This document shows positions 36,812 through 48,478 of a DNA stretch of 64,000 bases, in pieces. This stretch comes from Bacillus sp. A301a_S52. GTDB taxonomy: Bacteria; Bacillota; Bacilli; Bacillales; Salisediminibacteriaceae. A model generated the notes under the pieces. The model saw only the letters and a program-made list of their open reading frames with translations. It searched no databases and was not told the origin of the DNA. Each line of letters opens with the position of its first letter. Positions within the stretch are counted from its first letter, which is position 1. The translations under genes and the position numbers were made by a program. Where the stretch lies: the NCBI GenBank assembly GCA_024701455.1, contig JABXYP010000001.1, positions 4,344,001 to 4,408,000 on the forward strand, written 5' to 3'.

Positions 36812-38059
36812 TTAAAAGACTTGCTTATCTAACGTCAATTCAACGGTTTGTTCTTCACCGTCACGATAGAAAGTCACCGTGATCGTGTCACCAATGTTCA
36901 CATCTTTATATAAGAAGCTTCGTAAGTCATGTGAATCGGTAATGTCTGTGTCATCGAGCGCTGTAATGACGTCCCCTTCTTCAAGACCAGCTTCAGCGGC
37001 AGGTGTATCAGCTTCAACCGCTTCTACGTACACACCACCCTTAACTTCTTCAGGTAAGCCAAGCGTGTCTTGCCAATGGAAGCTTGGAATCTCTTGAAGT
37101 GATCTCAGGGCAATACCCATCTGTGGACGTTGAACTTCACCGTATTGTTCAAGGTCTTCAATGACTGGCATGGCCACAGCTGTTGGTATAGCAAAGCCAA
37201 TGCCTTCAACTGCGGATTGGGCGATTTTCATCGAATTAATTCCGATCACGTCGCCTTGAATGTTCAATAAGGCGCCACCGCTGTTCCCTGGATTAATAGC
37301 GGCATCCGTTTGCAGCACTTCCGAGTTCCAATCAGGTTGTCCATTACCCGTTAAATCCACTGGAAGGCTACGTTCTACCGCACTAATAATCCCGAGAGTG
37401 ACAGTTCCTTCAAAAGTAAGAGGGTTACCGATAGCGATAGCAGGTTCTCCTGACTGAAGGCTTTCAGAATCACCGAACTCAGCAACCGTTTCGATGCCTT
37501 CAGAGTCAATCGTTAAGACGGCTAAATCTGTTAATAAATCTTCACCGACGAGCTCAGCTGGTACACGTGAACCATCTCCTAGTGTCACATCAATGTCGCT
37601 TGAACCCTGACTTGCTCCGTTAATAACGTGTTGGTTGGTAACAATAAACGCATAGTCACCCTCGACCTTATAAATGACACCTGATCCCGTGCCTTCTGAT
37701 TCACTATCTTCTGCGTCAAACAAACCAGAAGATTGCTGCATATTGACTACCCCTACGACAGCATCAGACACGCGATCTACCGCTTCTATCACTTCCGAGG
37801 TGGTCTCTAAGCTTAATGTTTCTACTGCTTCCATATCCACCCCACTAGAGACAGCCTCATCATTATCAGTAGATGACACATTTTTCGGTGTCACTTCATA
37901 CGGTAGTACGCCATTGTTTGCAAGTACTGGGATGGAGAACACCACAATCAATGCTCCTAAAACTGCGCCGACAAATCCATAAAGTCCAGAACGCTTCTTT
38001 CCTTTTTGAGTAGGTTTTTGATCGTCTGGTTGTGACGTATGATCATCATAGTATCCCAT
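36812..38059 (-). CDS. htrC: HtrA/DegP-like serine protease
   Basis: The 415-residue protein has a cytoplasmic basic start and one membrane anchor (~26-47, LYGFVGAVLGALIVVFSIPV). A trypsin-like domain with catalytic His144 (TNQHV), Asp178 (TDLAV) and Ser260 (NPGNSGG) follows, then a PDZ domain (GGVYVEAVEADTPAAEAGLE). Membrane-anchored HtrA proteases degrade misfolded proteins outside the membrane. It lies downstream of the wal operon, as yycK (htrC) does in Bacillus. A gap of 420 bases to walJ and its own terminator suggest separate transcription. Confidence 0.92.
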   Translation of the reverse strand: MGYYDDHTSQPDDQKPTQKGKKRSGLYGFVGAVLGALIVVFSIPVLANNGVLPYEVTPKNVSSTDNDEAVSSGVDMEAVETLSLETTSEVIEAVDRVSDAVVGVVNMQQSSGLFDAEDSESEGTGSGVIYKVEGDYAFIVTNQHVINGASQGSSDIDVTLGDGSRVPAELVGEDLLTDLAVLTIDSEGIETVAEFGDSESLQSGEPAIAIGNPLTFEGTVTLGIISAVERSLPVDLTGNGQPDWNSEVLQTDAAINPGNSGGALLNIQGDVIGINSMKIAQSAVEGIGFAIPTAVAMPVIEDLEQYGEVQRPQMGIALRSLQEIPSFHWQDTLGLPEEVKGGVYVEAVEADTPAAEAGLEEGDVITALDDTDITDSHDLRSFLYKDVNIGDTITVTFYRDGEEQTVELTLDKQVF

Positions 38060-38480
38060 TAATAAAACCCCCTTTAAGAATAGTCAAACCTATACCTATC
38101 GCATTGTTACAATTAACTAAAGGTGCCGTGCCTTTGACTTTTTGCAAAGCATTATCCACTCATTTTTTACTATCAAAGGAGTGTGTTCACCTAAAGACGC
38201 TTCTGTAACTTAAACGAATGCCACCCCTGCCTGACAGGGACGGTCTCTCAGGCAATGATGACACTTTAAAGCAAAAACGCTAGATGAGATACTTCACCCA
38301 GTTCAGGCTAGAAAAAATATATCATCCGGCCTGGGAAAAAAGATGGGTATTATCTTACGTGATTTTATTTTATTAAACTAGTAATGAGTTCGTCTATTAA
38401 TAAAGCTAAAATTTGATAATTTTCCATATAGGCATAGGATTTCCCATCACAAAACGGTTTAAACATGTATTTTTACGGAA
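38060..38480. other. Intergenic region between htrA and walJ
   Basis: No gene is seen. A 7-bp inverted repeat, TGCCTGA (38228-38234) with TCAGGCA (38248-38254), is the only clear structure. The region should hold the htrA promoter, and no strong consensus hexamers stand out. Confidence 0.4.
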
Positions 38481-39275
38481 TTATACAACCTTTAAAGCGG
38501 TAGGAACATAAGGGTCTGTATCAAATAGTTTCACTTGCCGACCAACCTCGATGTCACTTTCTTCAAGCGTCTGCTGGACGGTCATCCTGGCTAACTCTTT
38601 CATATTATTATCAAGGCTCAAGTGTGCCAAATAAATATCCGCTTTCGAGTCTTTAATAATATCTGTAAGGGCAATACCGGCATCAACGTTAGAGACGTGA
38701 CCTTCGTCACCTAAAATACGTCGTTTTATGTTCCACGGATATTTTCCCATTCGTAGCATATCCATGTCATGATTTGATTCAAAAATCAGGCTGTTAGCTC
38801 CCTTAGACATACCGATCATCTGATCGCTTACATAGCCCGTATCCGTTAAGATTGTTAACTGACGGCCTTCATAGTAAAAAGAAAAAAACATCGGATCGGC
38901 TGCATCGTGTGAGACTCCAAACGATTCAACATCTAAATCACCGAACGTTTTCGCTGTCCCTGTGGCAAAATGATGCTTTTGCTCCAGTGGGATAGCGCCT
39001 ATTGACGGTAGCATCGCTTTCCACGTTTTCTCATTGGCATAAATCGGCAAATTGTACCGTCTAGCCAATATGCCAACACCTTTAATATGATCACTATGCT
39101 CATGGCTGACAAGAATACCATCAAGCTTTGAAGGACAAAGGTTAATTTGGCTAAAACACTGTTCAATTTTTTTCCCACTCAAACCTGCATCGATGAGCAA
39201 CCGCTGCTTGTCTGTTTCAACGTAGATCGCATTACCAGTACTGCCGCTGGCAAGTACACTAAATCTTAGCGTCAT
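38481..39275 (-). CDS. walJ: Metallo-beta-lactamase fold exonuclease WalJ/YycJ
   Basis: The ATG at 39275 is preferred to the GTG at 39287, which overlaps the GGAG ribosome site. The fold is shown by [12 protein letters not shown] near the N-terminus and the metal-binding HEHSDH. YycJ/WalJ is the conserved fifth member of the walRK operon in Firmicutes. It is implicated as a 5'-3' exonuclease in DNA repair and replication and cell-wall coordination. Confidence 0.94.
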   Translation of the reverse strand: MTLRFSVLASGSTGNAIYVETDKQRLLIDAGLSGKKIEQCFSQINLCPSKLDGILVSHEHSDHIKGVGILARRYNLPIYANEKTWKAMLPSIGAIPLEQKHHFATGTAKTFGDLDVESFGVSHDAADPMFFSFYYEGRQLTILTDTGYVSDQMIGMSKGANSLIFESNHDMDMLRMGKYPWNIKRRILGDEGHVSNVDAGIALTDIIKDSKADIYLAHLSLDNNMKELARMTVQQTLEESDIEVGRQVKLFDTDPYVPTALKVV

Positions 39276-39292
39276 AAGTTTGTTCACTCCAG

Positions 39293-40075
39293 TTAGTTGA
39301 TCGATTGAATTTCTCCATTTAACGCATCAACATAAAAATAGTCCTCGTTCGCTTGGATACGCCACACGGGTACGAATACTTGAAAGCTGTCATCTGGCTG
39401 AATTAAACTATAATACCCTAATTGTGCTTGTTCAATCACAGTATTCGTTTCAAGATATTGTTGATTTAACAGTCGTTCCACTGCTTTTAAAGGTGAGAGT
39501 AAATCCTGCTGTCTATTCTCTTGTTCGGTAATCTCCATATATTTTTGAGTATAAGACTCTACATGGAAGTCATCATTTAAATACAGAACAATATGGTAAT
39601 CGCCTCTCTCATACTGATCGATTTTACGATCTTTGTAGGTTTGGTAAAGCCCGATATAATTTTCTTCTTCATTGTAGTCGGCGAACTCATACTCCTCACC
39701 TAAATAAACATACTGCCCTAAAAAAGCATCGACGTTAGCTGGTATATTGGAGTCTACCATTTTATAAGGTCGATCCATTTCTGAATAAACCGTCGTTTCA
39801 TCTACCACTGAAATATCTTGCCGTTGAAGATAGTCTCGTAAATAGTCTTCATCAAACGTAGCCAACCGGCCTGTAATAGGAGCGGCAGTTAAAATATCTT
39901 CTGCATTATTAATGTTAATCTCAATATCATTTTCTTCCAATCGTTCTTGTAGTGCTGGACTGATTAATACGTTTAGATTCTCGTGTGCCATTTTATCGTA
40001 TAATTGGTAGCCAAGAAAAGCATTCAGTAAAAGGAAAGTAACGATAAAAATCGTTTTCGTTTTACTCCAATCCAT
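39293..40075 (-). CDS. yycI: Two-component system regulatory protein YycI
   Basis: The start at 40075 ([20 protein letters not shown]) follows GGAGGTG and gives ~260 residues. One N-terminal membrane helix is followed by an extracellular beta-rich region ending [12 protein letters not shown]. YycI and YycH bind WalK in the membrane and modulate its kinase activity. It overlaps yycH by 14 bases in the operon. Confidence 0.92.
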   Translation of the reverse strand: MDWSKTKTIFIVTFLLLNAFLGYQLYDKMAHENLNVLISPALQERLEENDIEININNAEDILTAAPITGRLATFDEDYLRDYLQRQDISVVDETTVYSEMDRPYKMVDSNIPANVDAFLGQYVYLGEEYEFADYNEEENYIGLYQTYKDRKIDQYERGDYHIVLYLNDDFHVESYTQKYMEITEQENRQQDLLSPLKAVERLLNQQYLETNTVIEQAQLGYYSLIQPDDSFQVFVPVWRIQANEDYFYVDALNGEIQSIN

Positions 40076-41429
40076 AGACTGACACCTCCAAATCGGCATT
40101 AGACCTAAAGTCTAGCAGCGTCCAACGCCCATCTATCTTCACATACCAGCCAGGTTCAAACGTAGCATACGACCGTTGCCTCACCATATAATGGCCTATC
40201 GTAATGTCCTCGACAGCACGATTACTGAATGCTTCATACTCACGTATATGCTGTTGTACCTCCTCAAAAGATGGCAGTGTTACATTACCGCTTTTCTCAA
40301 GAGGCTCATCAGCAAGCTGGTACATTGGCCGCGTATATTCCGTAATGGAGTTAGCTGCCCTAGTCACATCGATCATGAAATAATGCTCATGTCCTTGATT
40401 AGAGGCAAGCACAGGTAACCCTTGAACATGAAGACGAAATGAGGCATCGTCATCTAAATCTGTTTCGGTCCAATTATCAGCCAAATAATCATTCGTCCAT
40501 CCAGAATGATTATTAATGAAATCAAGACTATCTTCAATCACTGATGGAACACCAGCAGGACTTCCTCCACGAATGTCTGGCCTTACGAATTGGAGAATAC
40601 TGTTACTCTCATTTAAGCTCATAATTCTATTTCCATCGGTATACGTTTCTCCCTGACCAGCTTGTGGGTAAGTTTCGATAACAGAAGGATCATTAAATAA
40701 AATCTGGGTAAAGGCTTTGGCACTTAAGTCCGTCGTTTCATACGTATATTTTTCTAATGATACGGATTCAGTGGTGACATAACTAACTGGCTGGAAGGTT
40801 TCAGATTCCCCTCTGAATAAATATTTTTCAACAGAAACTTGTTTATCGGCGGTTCCTTCATACATTTCTTCTAAGTCACTCATCGTTAAAGTAATATCAG
40901 ATTCGTATACTGCCTCACCGTCCATATCTACAAATTGAACGAGTAAGTCATCTGTATTTTCTTCATCTTCGGGATTTAGAAGAAAGATGATGCGATCCAC
41001 CTGCTCAATCGCGAGATGCTCTTCCTCCATCGTAAAAAATGACTCTATCCATTCGCTTTCAAGAGGATCATCAAAAATGAGTTCCATCCCAGTAAATTCT
41101 CTTTCTACTGATGGTGCTTGTGATTCCCATTGGGGATACACATAGTCTATTTCTACCTCTTCAAGCTCCTGAAGAATGTCTTTATAAACATCGTTGAGGG
41201 GGAGTATCATCGATTGTTCGTCTTCACGATGAATAATAATTTGTCTCGGTTGAACGACCTCAGGTAACGTTCGAGTATCTCCAAGATCTTCAATTTCCAC
41301 ATAGGTTTCATTGGATTCTTCGAGAGCATCATACTCTGGCTGATAGGTCCATAAAAGCCAAGTCAATGTGATGCTAGAAAGGATAAGAATCCAAAGCACA
41401 GTCGTTTTAATAGATTCAATCATAATCAT
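40062..41429 (-). CDS. yycH: Two-component system activity regulator YycH
   Basis: The 455-residue protein has an N-terminal helix (TTVLWILILSSITLTWLLW) and a long acidic extracellular part, as in YycH. The ATG at 41429 or 41423 overlaps the 3' end of walK by 14 bases, so the genes are coupled. Together with YycI it tunes WalK signalling to cell-wall status. Confidence 0.92.
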   Translation of the reverse strand: MIMIESIKTTVLWILILSSITLTWLLWTYQPEYDALEESNETYVEIEDLGDTRTLPEVVQPRQIIIHREDEQSMILPLNDVYKDILQELEEVEIDYVYPQWESQAPSVEREFTGMELIFDDPLESEWIESFFTMEEEHLAIEQVDRIIFLLNPEDEENTDDLLVQFVDMDGEAVYESDITLTMSDLEEMYEGTADKQVSVEKYLFRGESETFQPVSYVTTESVSLEKYTYETTDLSAKAFTQILFNDPSVIETYPQAGQGETYTDGNRIMSLNESNSILQFVRPDIRGGSPAGVPSVIEDSLDFINNHSGWTNDYLADNWTETDLDDDASFRLHVQGLPVLASNQGHEHYFMIDVTRAANSITEYTRPMYQLADEPLEKSGNVTLPSFEEVQQHIREYEAFSNRAVEDITIGHYMVRQRSYATFEPGWYVKIDGRWTLLDFRSNADLEVSVYGLE

Positions 41430-43239
41430 TCACCACATCTTCCTCATACGGTAAACTGAATGAGAATGTTGTTCCTTTCCCCCATTCACTACTTACCCAA
41501 ATGTTCCCCCCATGGGCAACAGCTATTTCCTTCGCAATCGCCAGACCTAATCCAGTACCACCTAAATTACGAGAGCGGGCTTTATCCACACGGTAAAAGC
41601 GATCGAAAACATGTCCCACATTCTCTTTAGGAATACCAACACCTTCATCTTTTACACTGATGACGACTCTCTCTTTCTCAGGCTTTAAAGAACAAGTAAT
41701 TGTGCCACCTTCTGGAGAATATTTTATCGCATTGGACAAAATATTATCGAGAAGCTGCGTTAATTTGTCCCGATCTCCACTTACTGAGATACTTTTATCC
41801 GGAAGTTTCCTTTTAAATTGGATATTTTGATTTTTCGTAGACATATCAAATCTATCAATAACTTGATTGATAAAGGTCGTGACATTTAGACTGGCTAAAT
41901 TCATTTGATAATCTTTACTGTCCATTTTCGATAGCTGTAAAAGATCATTCACAAGGCGGATCATTCGCTCTGTTTCAGTCGAGGTGACTTGTACGAAATG
42001 AGGAGCAACCTCAGGATCTTCAATTGCACCGTCGGCAAGAGCTTCTAGATAACTTTTCATAGAAGTAAGTGGTGTTCTAAGCTCATGAGAAACATTGGCT
42101 ACAAACTCTTTTCGTTCTTGCTCAATGAGTTCCTGCTCTGTCACATCATGAAGGACGGCAATTAAACCATTCTCTTCCCCTTCATCATTTTCAATGACTG
42201 AAAAATGCGCCTCGACAATCGTCTCCTCCTCTTGATCATCGAAGTCTAATAGAATAGGATCTGTCATGTTATATAAGTCTTTCAGCTTCATAAAATGGTC
42301 CAGTTTTAAAATCGTAATAATATCTGACCCCATCGTGTCTTCTTGGCTTTTATTCAATAATTCTTCTGCTCTTCGGTTAAGCAGCATAATCTCGCCTTTT
42401 TTATTCGTCGCCACAACACCATCGGTCATATGGGTTAAAACAGACGAAAGCTTCCGTCTCTCCCCCTCCGTCGTAGCATTAGCCATTTTTAATTTTCCGC
42501 TTAATTCATTGAAGGTAACAGCCAGCTGTCCGATTTCATCGTCACCATACACCTTAACCTTTCTGGAGAAAACGCCTTCCCCCATGGCCTTCGCCTGTTT
42601 TCTCATATCGGTTATAGGATGAGTAATGGTACGTGAAAGGAAAATCCCTAGGGCAGCTGTTAGAATCATCGCTAATCCCGTACCTGTAAAGAGAATCTGA
42701 TTTATTTGCTGCATTTGATAATAAATTTCTTCCATGGACGCTTCAATATATATAGCTCCGAGAATTTGCTGGTCCTCTGTTTCCACAGGCAAGGCTAATA
42801 CTTGCATACGTTCGCCCGTTTCAGAGTCTCGCATGACATCCGGTTCCGCCCGAAAACCTACGAGGGCTCGTTTCACACGATGGTCAGTCGTCCTCTGGCC
42901 TGTATAGATCGCATTATCCAAATTAGCAGCGATCACCACACTGTTGTGATCCACAACTTGAACATTTGTATTGTCCATTGAAAATTCACGAATGAGCCGA
43001 TCAATTCGTGTATTTAAAGACGACTCCTCTTCATCTTCATCTCTCAGCATTTCCTGTTGCACATTATAGGCAACAAGTTCAACTCGTTCAGTTAACTGCT
43101 CATTAAAGTTACTCTCAAAGTAGTCTTCGAGCTGTTGGGTGAAATACACGCTAATAACTTGCATCGCAATCAGAATCAATAACACATAAATGATAACGAT
43201 TTTAAGGTGTATTGATTTGTAAAAGCGAATTTTATCCAT
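41416..43239 (-). CDS. walK: Sensor histidine kinase WalK
   Basis: The 607-residue kinase has two membrane helices (~12-33 and ~182-202) enclosing an extracellular sensory domain. A HAMP domain, a PAS domain (~265-365) and the phosphoacceptor His385 in NVSHELRTP follow. The ATPase boxes are NILSNAIKYSPEGG, DEGVGIP and GGTGLGLAI. It phosphorylates WalR to control autolysins and cell-wall metabolism and is essential in Bacillus. It starts 2 bases downstream of walR. Confidence 0.97.
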   Translation of the reverse strand: MDKIRFYKSIHLKIVIIYVLLILIAMQVISVYFTQQLEDYFESNFNEQLTERVELVAYNVQQEMLRDEDEEESSLNTRIDRLIREFSMDNTNVQVVDHNSVVIAANLDNAIYTGQRTTDHRVKRALVGFRAEPDVMRDSETGERMQVLALPVETEDQQILGAIYIEASMEEIYYQMQQINQILFTGTGLAMILTAALGIFLSRTITHPITDMRKQAKAMGEGVFSRKVKVYGDDEIGQLAVTFNELSGKLKMANATTEGERRKLSSVLTHMTDGVVATNKKGEIMLLNRRAEELLNKSQEDTMGSDIITILKLDHFMKLKDLYNMTDPILLDFDDQEEETIVEAHFSVIENDEGEENGLIAVLHDVTEQELIEQERKEFVANVSHELRTPLTSMKSYLEALADGAIEDPEVAPHFVQVTSTETERMIRLVNDLLQLSKMDSKDYQMNLASLNVTTFINQVIDRFDMSTKNQNIQFKRKLPDKSISVSGDRDKLTQLLDNILSNAIKYSPEGGTITCSLKPEKERVVISVKDEGVGIPKENVGHVFDRFYRVDKARSRNLGGTGLGLAIAKEIAVAHGGNIWVSSEWGKGTTFSFSLPYEEDVVNDYD

Positions 43240-43241
43240 AC

Positions 43242-43952
43242 TTAACTCTCCTGCTCAGACTGTCGTAGGTAATACCCTACTCCCCGACGTGTCACAATCC
43301 ACAATGGATTACTCGGGTTATCCTCCACTTTTTCTCTTAAACGACGAACCGTCACATCTACTGTGCGTACATCGCCGAAATAATCGTATCCCCAAACGGC
43401 TTGCAGTAAATGTTCCCGTGTCATCACTTGCCCCATATGGCGGGCTAAATAATGAATAAGCTCAAACTCACGATGAGTTAACTCAATCGCTTCTCCTCTT
43501 TTCGTTACAAGGTAAGCGTCTGGTTGAATGACTAACGGTCCGATTTCAATATTTTTATTTTCATTCTCTGCGTCTTGATTACTTTGGTTTCTTCTTCGCA
43601 AATTCGCTTTAACCCTAGCTACAAGCTCCCTTGTACTAAACGGCTTTGTCACGTAATCGTCAGCACCTAACTCAAGACCGAGTACCTTATCTATCTCAGA
43701 ATCCTTCGCTGTCAGCATGATTATTGGCATATCGAAGGTCTTCCTCACTTCTCGACATACCTCCATGCCATCTTTATAAGGCAACATAATATCTAATAAG
43801 ATAAGATCAGGAACATACTCCTTTGTCTTCTCGATCGCTTCATTCCCATCATACACACATACAACGTCAAACCCATCTTTCTCTAAGCCAAATTTCAATA
43901 TATCTGCAATTGGTTTCTCATCATCCACAACTAGTATTTTATATTTGTCCAT
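43242..43952 (-). CDS. walR: Response regulator WalR
   Basis: The 236-residue OmpR-family regulator has receiver residues D10/D11 and phosphoacceptor Asp54 (LILLDIMLP), Thr and Lys switch residues ([15 protein letters not shown]), and a winged helix ([17 protein letters not shown]). First gene of the walR-walK-yycH-yycI-walJ operon; target promoters carry TGTNAH-type repeats in Bacillus. Confidence 0.97.
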   Translation of the reverse strand: MDKYKILVVDDEKPIADILKFGLEKDGFDVVCVYDGNEAIEKTKEYVPDLILLDIMLPYKDGMEVCREVRKTFDMPIIMLTAKDSEIDKVLGLELGADDYVTKPFSTRELVARVKANLRRRNQSNQDAENENKNIEIGPLVIQPDAYLVTKRGEAIELTHREFELIHYLARHMGQVMTREHLLQAVWGYDYFGDVRTVDVTVRRLREKVEDNPSNPLWIVTRRGVGYYLRQSEQES

Positions 43953-44634
43953 CTCATTCCAGCTCCTTCCCGGCCTGTGACTCTCTTTATTCTACCACAT
44001 TAAAAAATCATGTCCTATTACCTTATTGAACCAAGACCGTTGAATCTTGTTAATTCATCTCTTGTTATATTTTAAGTGATATCATGACAATAGTCGACTT
44101 AAGGGGTCCTATTTCCTTTAACGACTTCTGAAAAAGAAACAACTCATGGAAGCTCTTTTCCCAGCTGATTACGTATTAAAAATCAAGGAAATACCACAAT
44201 GGCCCCAAAGGTGTCTCTCATTAACATGCTCTAGCTATATGCGCGCTATTTGGCCCTCTAATCGTTTTTCATTCCTTCTTTAACCGTATCCGACATTGTT
44301 CTACTTTATTATTCCTGCACCTTATGTTTATTTCCCCGGAAATAAACACGTTACTCAATCACATATTCTTCATCCTTCTACATTTTTCACTTTCTTCCGC
44401 GCTTAGCGAATACCTTGTGCCACTTCTTTAAATATTTCCCTATATGAAATAAGAGAGCACAGCTATTTTACCATACGTCATCAGACAAGCCTATTTCCCT
44501 TCAAAACGTAAGGACATTGTCTTCATTATGTTACATTGTGTTATCTGAAAGAAATATGCAAATAACAAAGTGACTGAAATAAACCACTTATCATAATAAG
44601 TATAATAGAATAGATCTATTTAAGCACAAAAAAA
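43953..44634. other. Long intergenic region between walR and the tRNA cluster
   Basis: About 680 bases without a coding frame. Apart from the palindrome at 44326-44347 and the tRNA terminator at its right end I see only T/C-rich, unstructured sequence, which must also contain the walR promoter. Confidence 0.5.
44326..44347. promoter_or_regulatory. Candidate Noc-binding site (near-consensus palindrome)
   Basis: ATTTCCCCGGAAAT (44330-44343) matches the B. subtilis Noc site ATTTCCCGGGAAAT at 13 of 14 bases. The palindrome extends 10 bases on each side of a central CC (44326-44347). Noc, encoded in this window, binds such sites around the origin to place the nucleoid-occlusion signal. Confidence 0.6.
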
Positions 44635-44657
44635 CCTACCCAACAAAGAAGGATAGG
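44635..44657 (-). terminator. Terminator of the tRNA cluster
   Basis: On the minus strand CCTATCC and GGGTAGG form a stem followed by TTTTTTTG, directly downstream of tRNA-Thr. Confidence 0.8.
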
Positions 44658-44670
44658 ATCATATTTTAAA

Positions 44671-44746
<76 letters not shown>

Positions 44747-44750
44747 ACAA

Positions 44751-44826
<76 letters not shown>

Positions 44827-44909
44827 TTATCAAGCTTGTAAAGTGAGCTATGTAAGACTTTTCTCGTCTATCAAGCACTTTGTGTAACCAATCTAGGTTC
44901 TAAATTAAA

Positions 44910-44985
44910 TGGCGGTCCCGACGGGAATCGAACCCGCGATCTCCTGCGTGACAGGCAGGCATGTTAACCGCTACACCACGGGACC
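44910..44985 (-). tRNA. tRNA-Asp (anticodon GTC)
   Basis: Minus-strand sequence GGTCCCGTGGTGTAGCGG with anticodon loop CTGTCAC, T-arm GCGGGTTCGATTCC and GCCA end. Confidence 0.95.
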
Positions 44986-45120
44986 AAAATAAAAAACTCC
45001 GAATATATGTATTCATACAAACAAAATACAGTATGACAAGAGTTAACGACAATAACCTTTTCTATTGTCTTGTCCAACTTCATTAAATTTGACGCTAATG
45101 TTGTTTTACTTCGAAGATTT

Positions 45121-45216
45121 TTCGACGTAGTAACAATAACTTAAATTGGTTGCACTTTGCAGTACCACTAATTCTTTCTTTCATTGATGTTACTCGACGT
45201 AGTAGCGAAAGTAATT

Positions 45217-45223
<7 letters not shown>
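45121..45223 (-). repeat. Duplicated tRNA-fMet 3' end and trailer fragment
   Basis: TCGACGTAGTA followed within ~15 bases by TTGGTTGC occurs at 45122-45153 and again at 45194-45223. The second copy is the true 3' end of tRNA-fMet (CCA then GTTGCG). The first is an orphan of about 30 bases, probably a small local duplication. Confidence 0.6.
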
Positions 45224-45293
<70 letters not shown>

Positions 45294-45425
45294 ACGATAA
45301 TATCATACCTAATTTGGTATATTTCGATCACTCACCATCGTAAGAAAAACACTCTTCATATTATGATAAGCAACATGATAAATTATACGTGACTCCCTTG
45401 ATAAAGTCAATAGATAATTTAATTA

Positions 45426-45500
45426 TGGTGACCCGTACGGGATTCGAACCCGTGTTACCGCCGTGAAAGGGCGGTGTCTTAACCACTTGACCAACGGGCC
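45426..45500 (-). tRNA. tRNA-Glu (anticodon TTC)
   Basis: Minus-strand sequence GGCCCGTTGGTCAAGTGG with anticodon loop CTTTCAC, T-arm ACGGGTTCGAATCC and CCA end. Confidence 0.95.
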
Positions 45501-45532
45501 ATCGGATATAATACTTAATAAATGGTGAGCCA

Positions 45533-45598
45533 TGGAGGATTCGAACCTCCGACCCTCTGATTAAAAGTCAGATGCTCTACCAGCTGAGCTAATGGCTC
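45533..45598 (-). tRNA. tRNA-Lys (anticodon TTT)
   Basis: Minus-strand sequence GAGCCATTAGCTCAGCTGG with anticodon loop CTTTTAA, T-arm GGAGGTTCGAATCC and CCA end (the start may extend a few bases further right). First gene of the cluster, following purA. Confidence 0.93.
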
Positions 45599-45810
45599 TC
45601 AATTCGTCTTTCTGAAGGCATTCACACTTGCCAAGCATACCTTCAGTTTTAGTTGTCTCTTCTAACGCTTCGTTTATATCCTTAGAAAGCTTATCACGTT
45701 TTGGCGACAAGATATATCTTATCATCAATTAAATAAACACACAATACTTTTTTCAAAAATAATTTTACGTTTTTTAGCGCCTCTCTTACTTTAGCGAAAA
45801 CTTACACATA

Positions 45811-45850
45811 AATCAAGGGCTCTTGCTAAATTTAAGCAGACCCCTTGATT
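45811..45850 (-). terminator. Hairpin after purA
   Basis: AATCAAGGG (45811-45819) pairs with CCCTTGATT (45842-45850), with an inner GCTAAATTTAAGC hairpin. The T-tract on the minus strand is weak, so partial readthrough into the tRNA genes is possible. Confidence 0.55.
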
Positions 45851-45882
45851 ATTTTATCTGGAATAGCTATTTCGTTGACAGA

Positions 45883-47217
<1,335 letters not shown>

Positions 47218-47236
47218 TCACTTTGTAACCACCGCT

Positions 47237-47265
47237 ATTTTACCAATATGACCGCAGATAGTCAA
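47237..47265 (-). promoter_or_regulatory. purA sigma-A promoter
   Basis: On the minus strand TTGACT, a 17-base spacer and TAAAAT (complement at 47237-47242) are found about 70 bases upstream of purA. Confidence 0.75.
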
Positions 47266-47268
47266 CGT

Positions 47269-47312
47269 TAATCCGAACATTGTAGACTAAATTTAACTTT
47301 TTATTCGTTTAT
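47269..47312. promoter_or_regulatory. Pair of PurR boxes upstream of purA
   Basis: TTAATCCGAACATTG (47269-47283) matches the PurBox AWWWCCGAACWWT. A weaker inverted partner around TTATTCGTTTATT (47301-47313) lies with ~16 bases between the 14-base boxes, the arrangement PurR uses in Bacillus. They sit directly upstream of the -35 hexamer. Confidence 0.65.
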
Positions 47313-47401
47313 TGTTTCTCTAGATGTCTAATACTATAGCTTACCTCTCTTAATATTTTTTTATAATGTGCAAGCACAATTAATTTTTTTTGCATATAAA
47401 A

Positions 47402-47439
47402 GCACCCCCACTGTTTAAGATTTCACACAGTGAGAGTGC
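47402..47439 (-). terminator. Terminator of the DoxX gene
   Basis: GCACCCCCACTGT (47402-47414) pairs with ACAGTGAGAGTGC (47427-47439), and the minus-strand stem is followed by TTTT. Confidence 0.85.
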
Positions 47440-47457
47440 AATGGTTATCTTATAAAT

Positions 47458-47964
47458 TTATGCGGCTTGTACCTCGCGTTTAGTGAATTTGTTTTTAAAC
47501 ACTACCGTGCGGATGTAAGGAATCACCCAGCGGTCTCCACCATATCGTCCAGCATTGTAACCAGCTACAATTACGAAGATAGATAAAAGGATTAACCATG
47601 GATTAGTTGAGACTGTGCCTGCAAACATGAAAGCAAAGTTCATTGTCATACCGAAGAATACAGCTGCAGTTGTTAAAACACCTAATACGAGACCAAGACC
47701 AACTAGAAACTCTCCCCAAGCGACCATAAAACTAAATACGCCAGCATTCGGTACAGCAAAGTTTTCAATAAAAGCGTGGTATGTTGGGTATGTCTCAATA
47801 ACGGCTTCGTTATTCACTACCCCCATTAAATAACCACTAGCATCAAACGGTTCCCCCGTAATTTTCCCCCATCCGGCACTTAACCATTGCCAACCAATAT
47901 ATACTCGTAAAACGGCTAATATCCCTGCTGCAATTTTGTTATTTCTTAAGAAATCCATAAACAT
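47458..47964 (-). CDS. DoxX-family membrane protein
   Basis: The ATG at 47964 follows GAGGAGG and gives 168 residues. Four membrane helices are visible (ILAVLRVYIGWQWLSAGWGK, WGEFLVGLGLVLGVLTTAAV, FGMTMNFAFMFAG, ILLSIFVIVAGYNAG), with the DoxX pattern GWQWLSAGWGK near the start. DoxX/MhqP/CatD-type proteins take part in quinone or thiol-stress responses in Bacillus. A perfect 18-bp palindrome near the promoter fits repression by a MarR- or TetR-type regulator. Confidence 0.85.
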   Translation of the reverse strand: MFMDFLRNNKIAAGILAVLRVYIGWQWLSAGWGKITGEPFDASGYLMGVVNNEAVIETYPTYHAFIENFAVPNAGVFSFMVAWGEFLVGLGLVLGVLTTAAVFFGMTMNFAFMFAGTVSTNPWLILLSIFVIVAGYNAGRYGGDRWVIPYIRTVVFKNKFTKREVQAA

Positions 47965-48072
47965 AATGTTTTCCTCCTCAGGATTTGTTTTTTGGAAGTA
48001 AGTAATCACCAGATTAAAAATGAATAAGTTCTTCTGCTCAAGCTAAGTGATACGTTCAACACTTCACATAAT

Positions 48073-48090
48073 AGTTAGTGATCACTAACT
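48073..48090. promoter_or_regulatory. Palindromic operator candidate of the DoxX gene
   Basis: AGTTAGTGATCACTAACT is a perfect 18-bp palindrome just downstream of a minus-strand TATAAT (complement at 48104-48109), ~110 bases before the DoxX start. A repressor bound here would block transcription. No regulator gene is adjacent. Confidence 0.6.
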
Positions 48091-48426
48091 CTCTTATGAC
48101 TTTATTATATAGTGATTTATACTGTTGTAGTAGTGTTAACTGTGAACAAATGGTTGCAATCTCATGTCTAAATTGTGACATAAGTCATTAATATTCAATG
48201 TCTACGTTCTACTAAATACGTCATAAGTCCCATTTTAACGCTTAATGAACGATAACTTTCCATTCTTACTGCCTTATCTAAAAATTAAGAAGTATACGTT
48301 GATCTCTTTGGGAATGTTCATAAATAGGGTGATATTTGTTAAAGCTTATTTAAAAAATGACTATAATTAAGCGGGAACATAGAAATTTAATGTATGTCAC
48401 AACTCCTTTTCCCATCCATATAAAAA

Positions 48427-48459
48427 GGGATTAACCCATCAGTAAAATAGGTTAATCCC
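48427..48459 (-). terminator. Terminator of dnaC
   Basis: GGGATTAACC (48427-48436) pairs with GGTTAATCCC (48450-48459), and the minus-strand stem is followed by TTTTT. Confidence 0.92.
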
Positions 48460-48478
48460 TCTTTTCCAATTTCAAATA

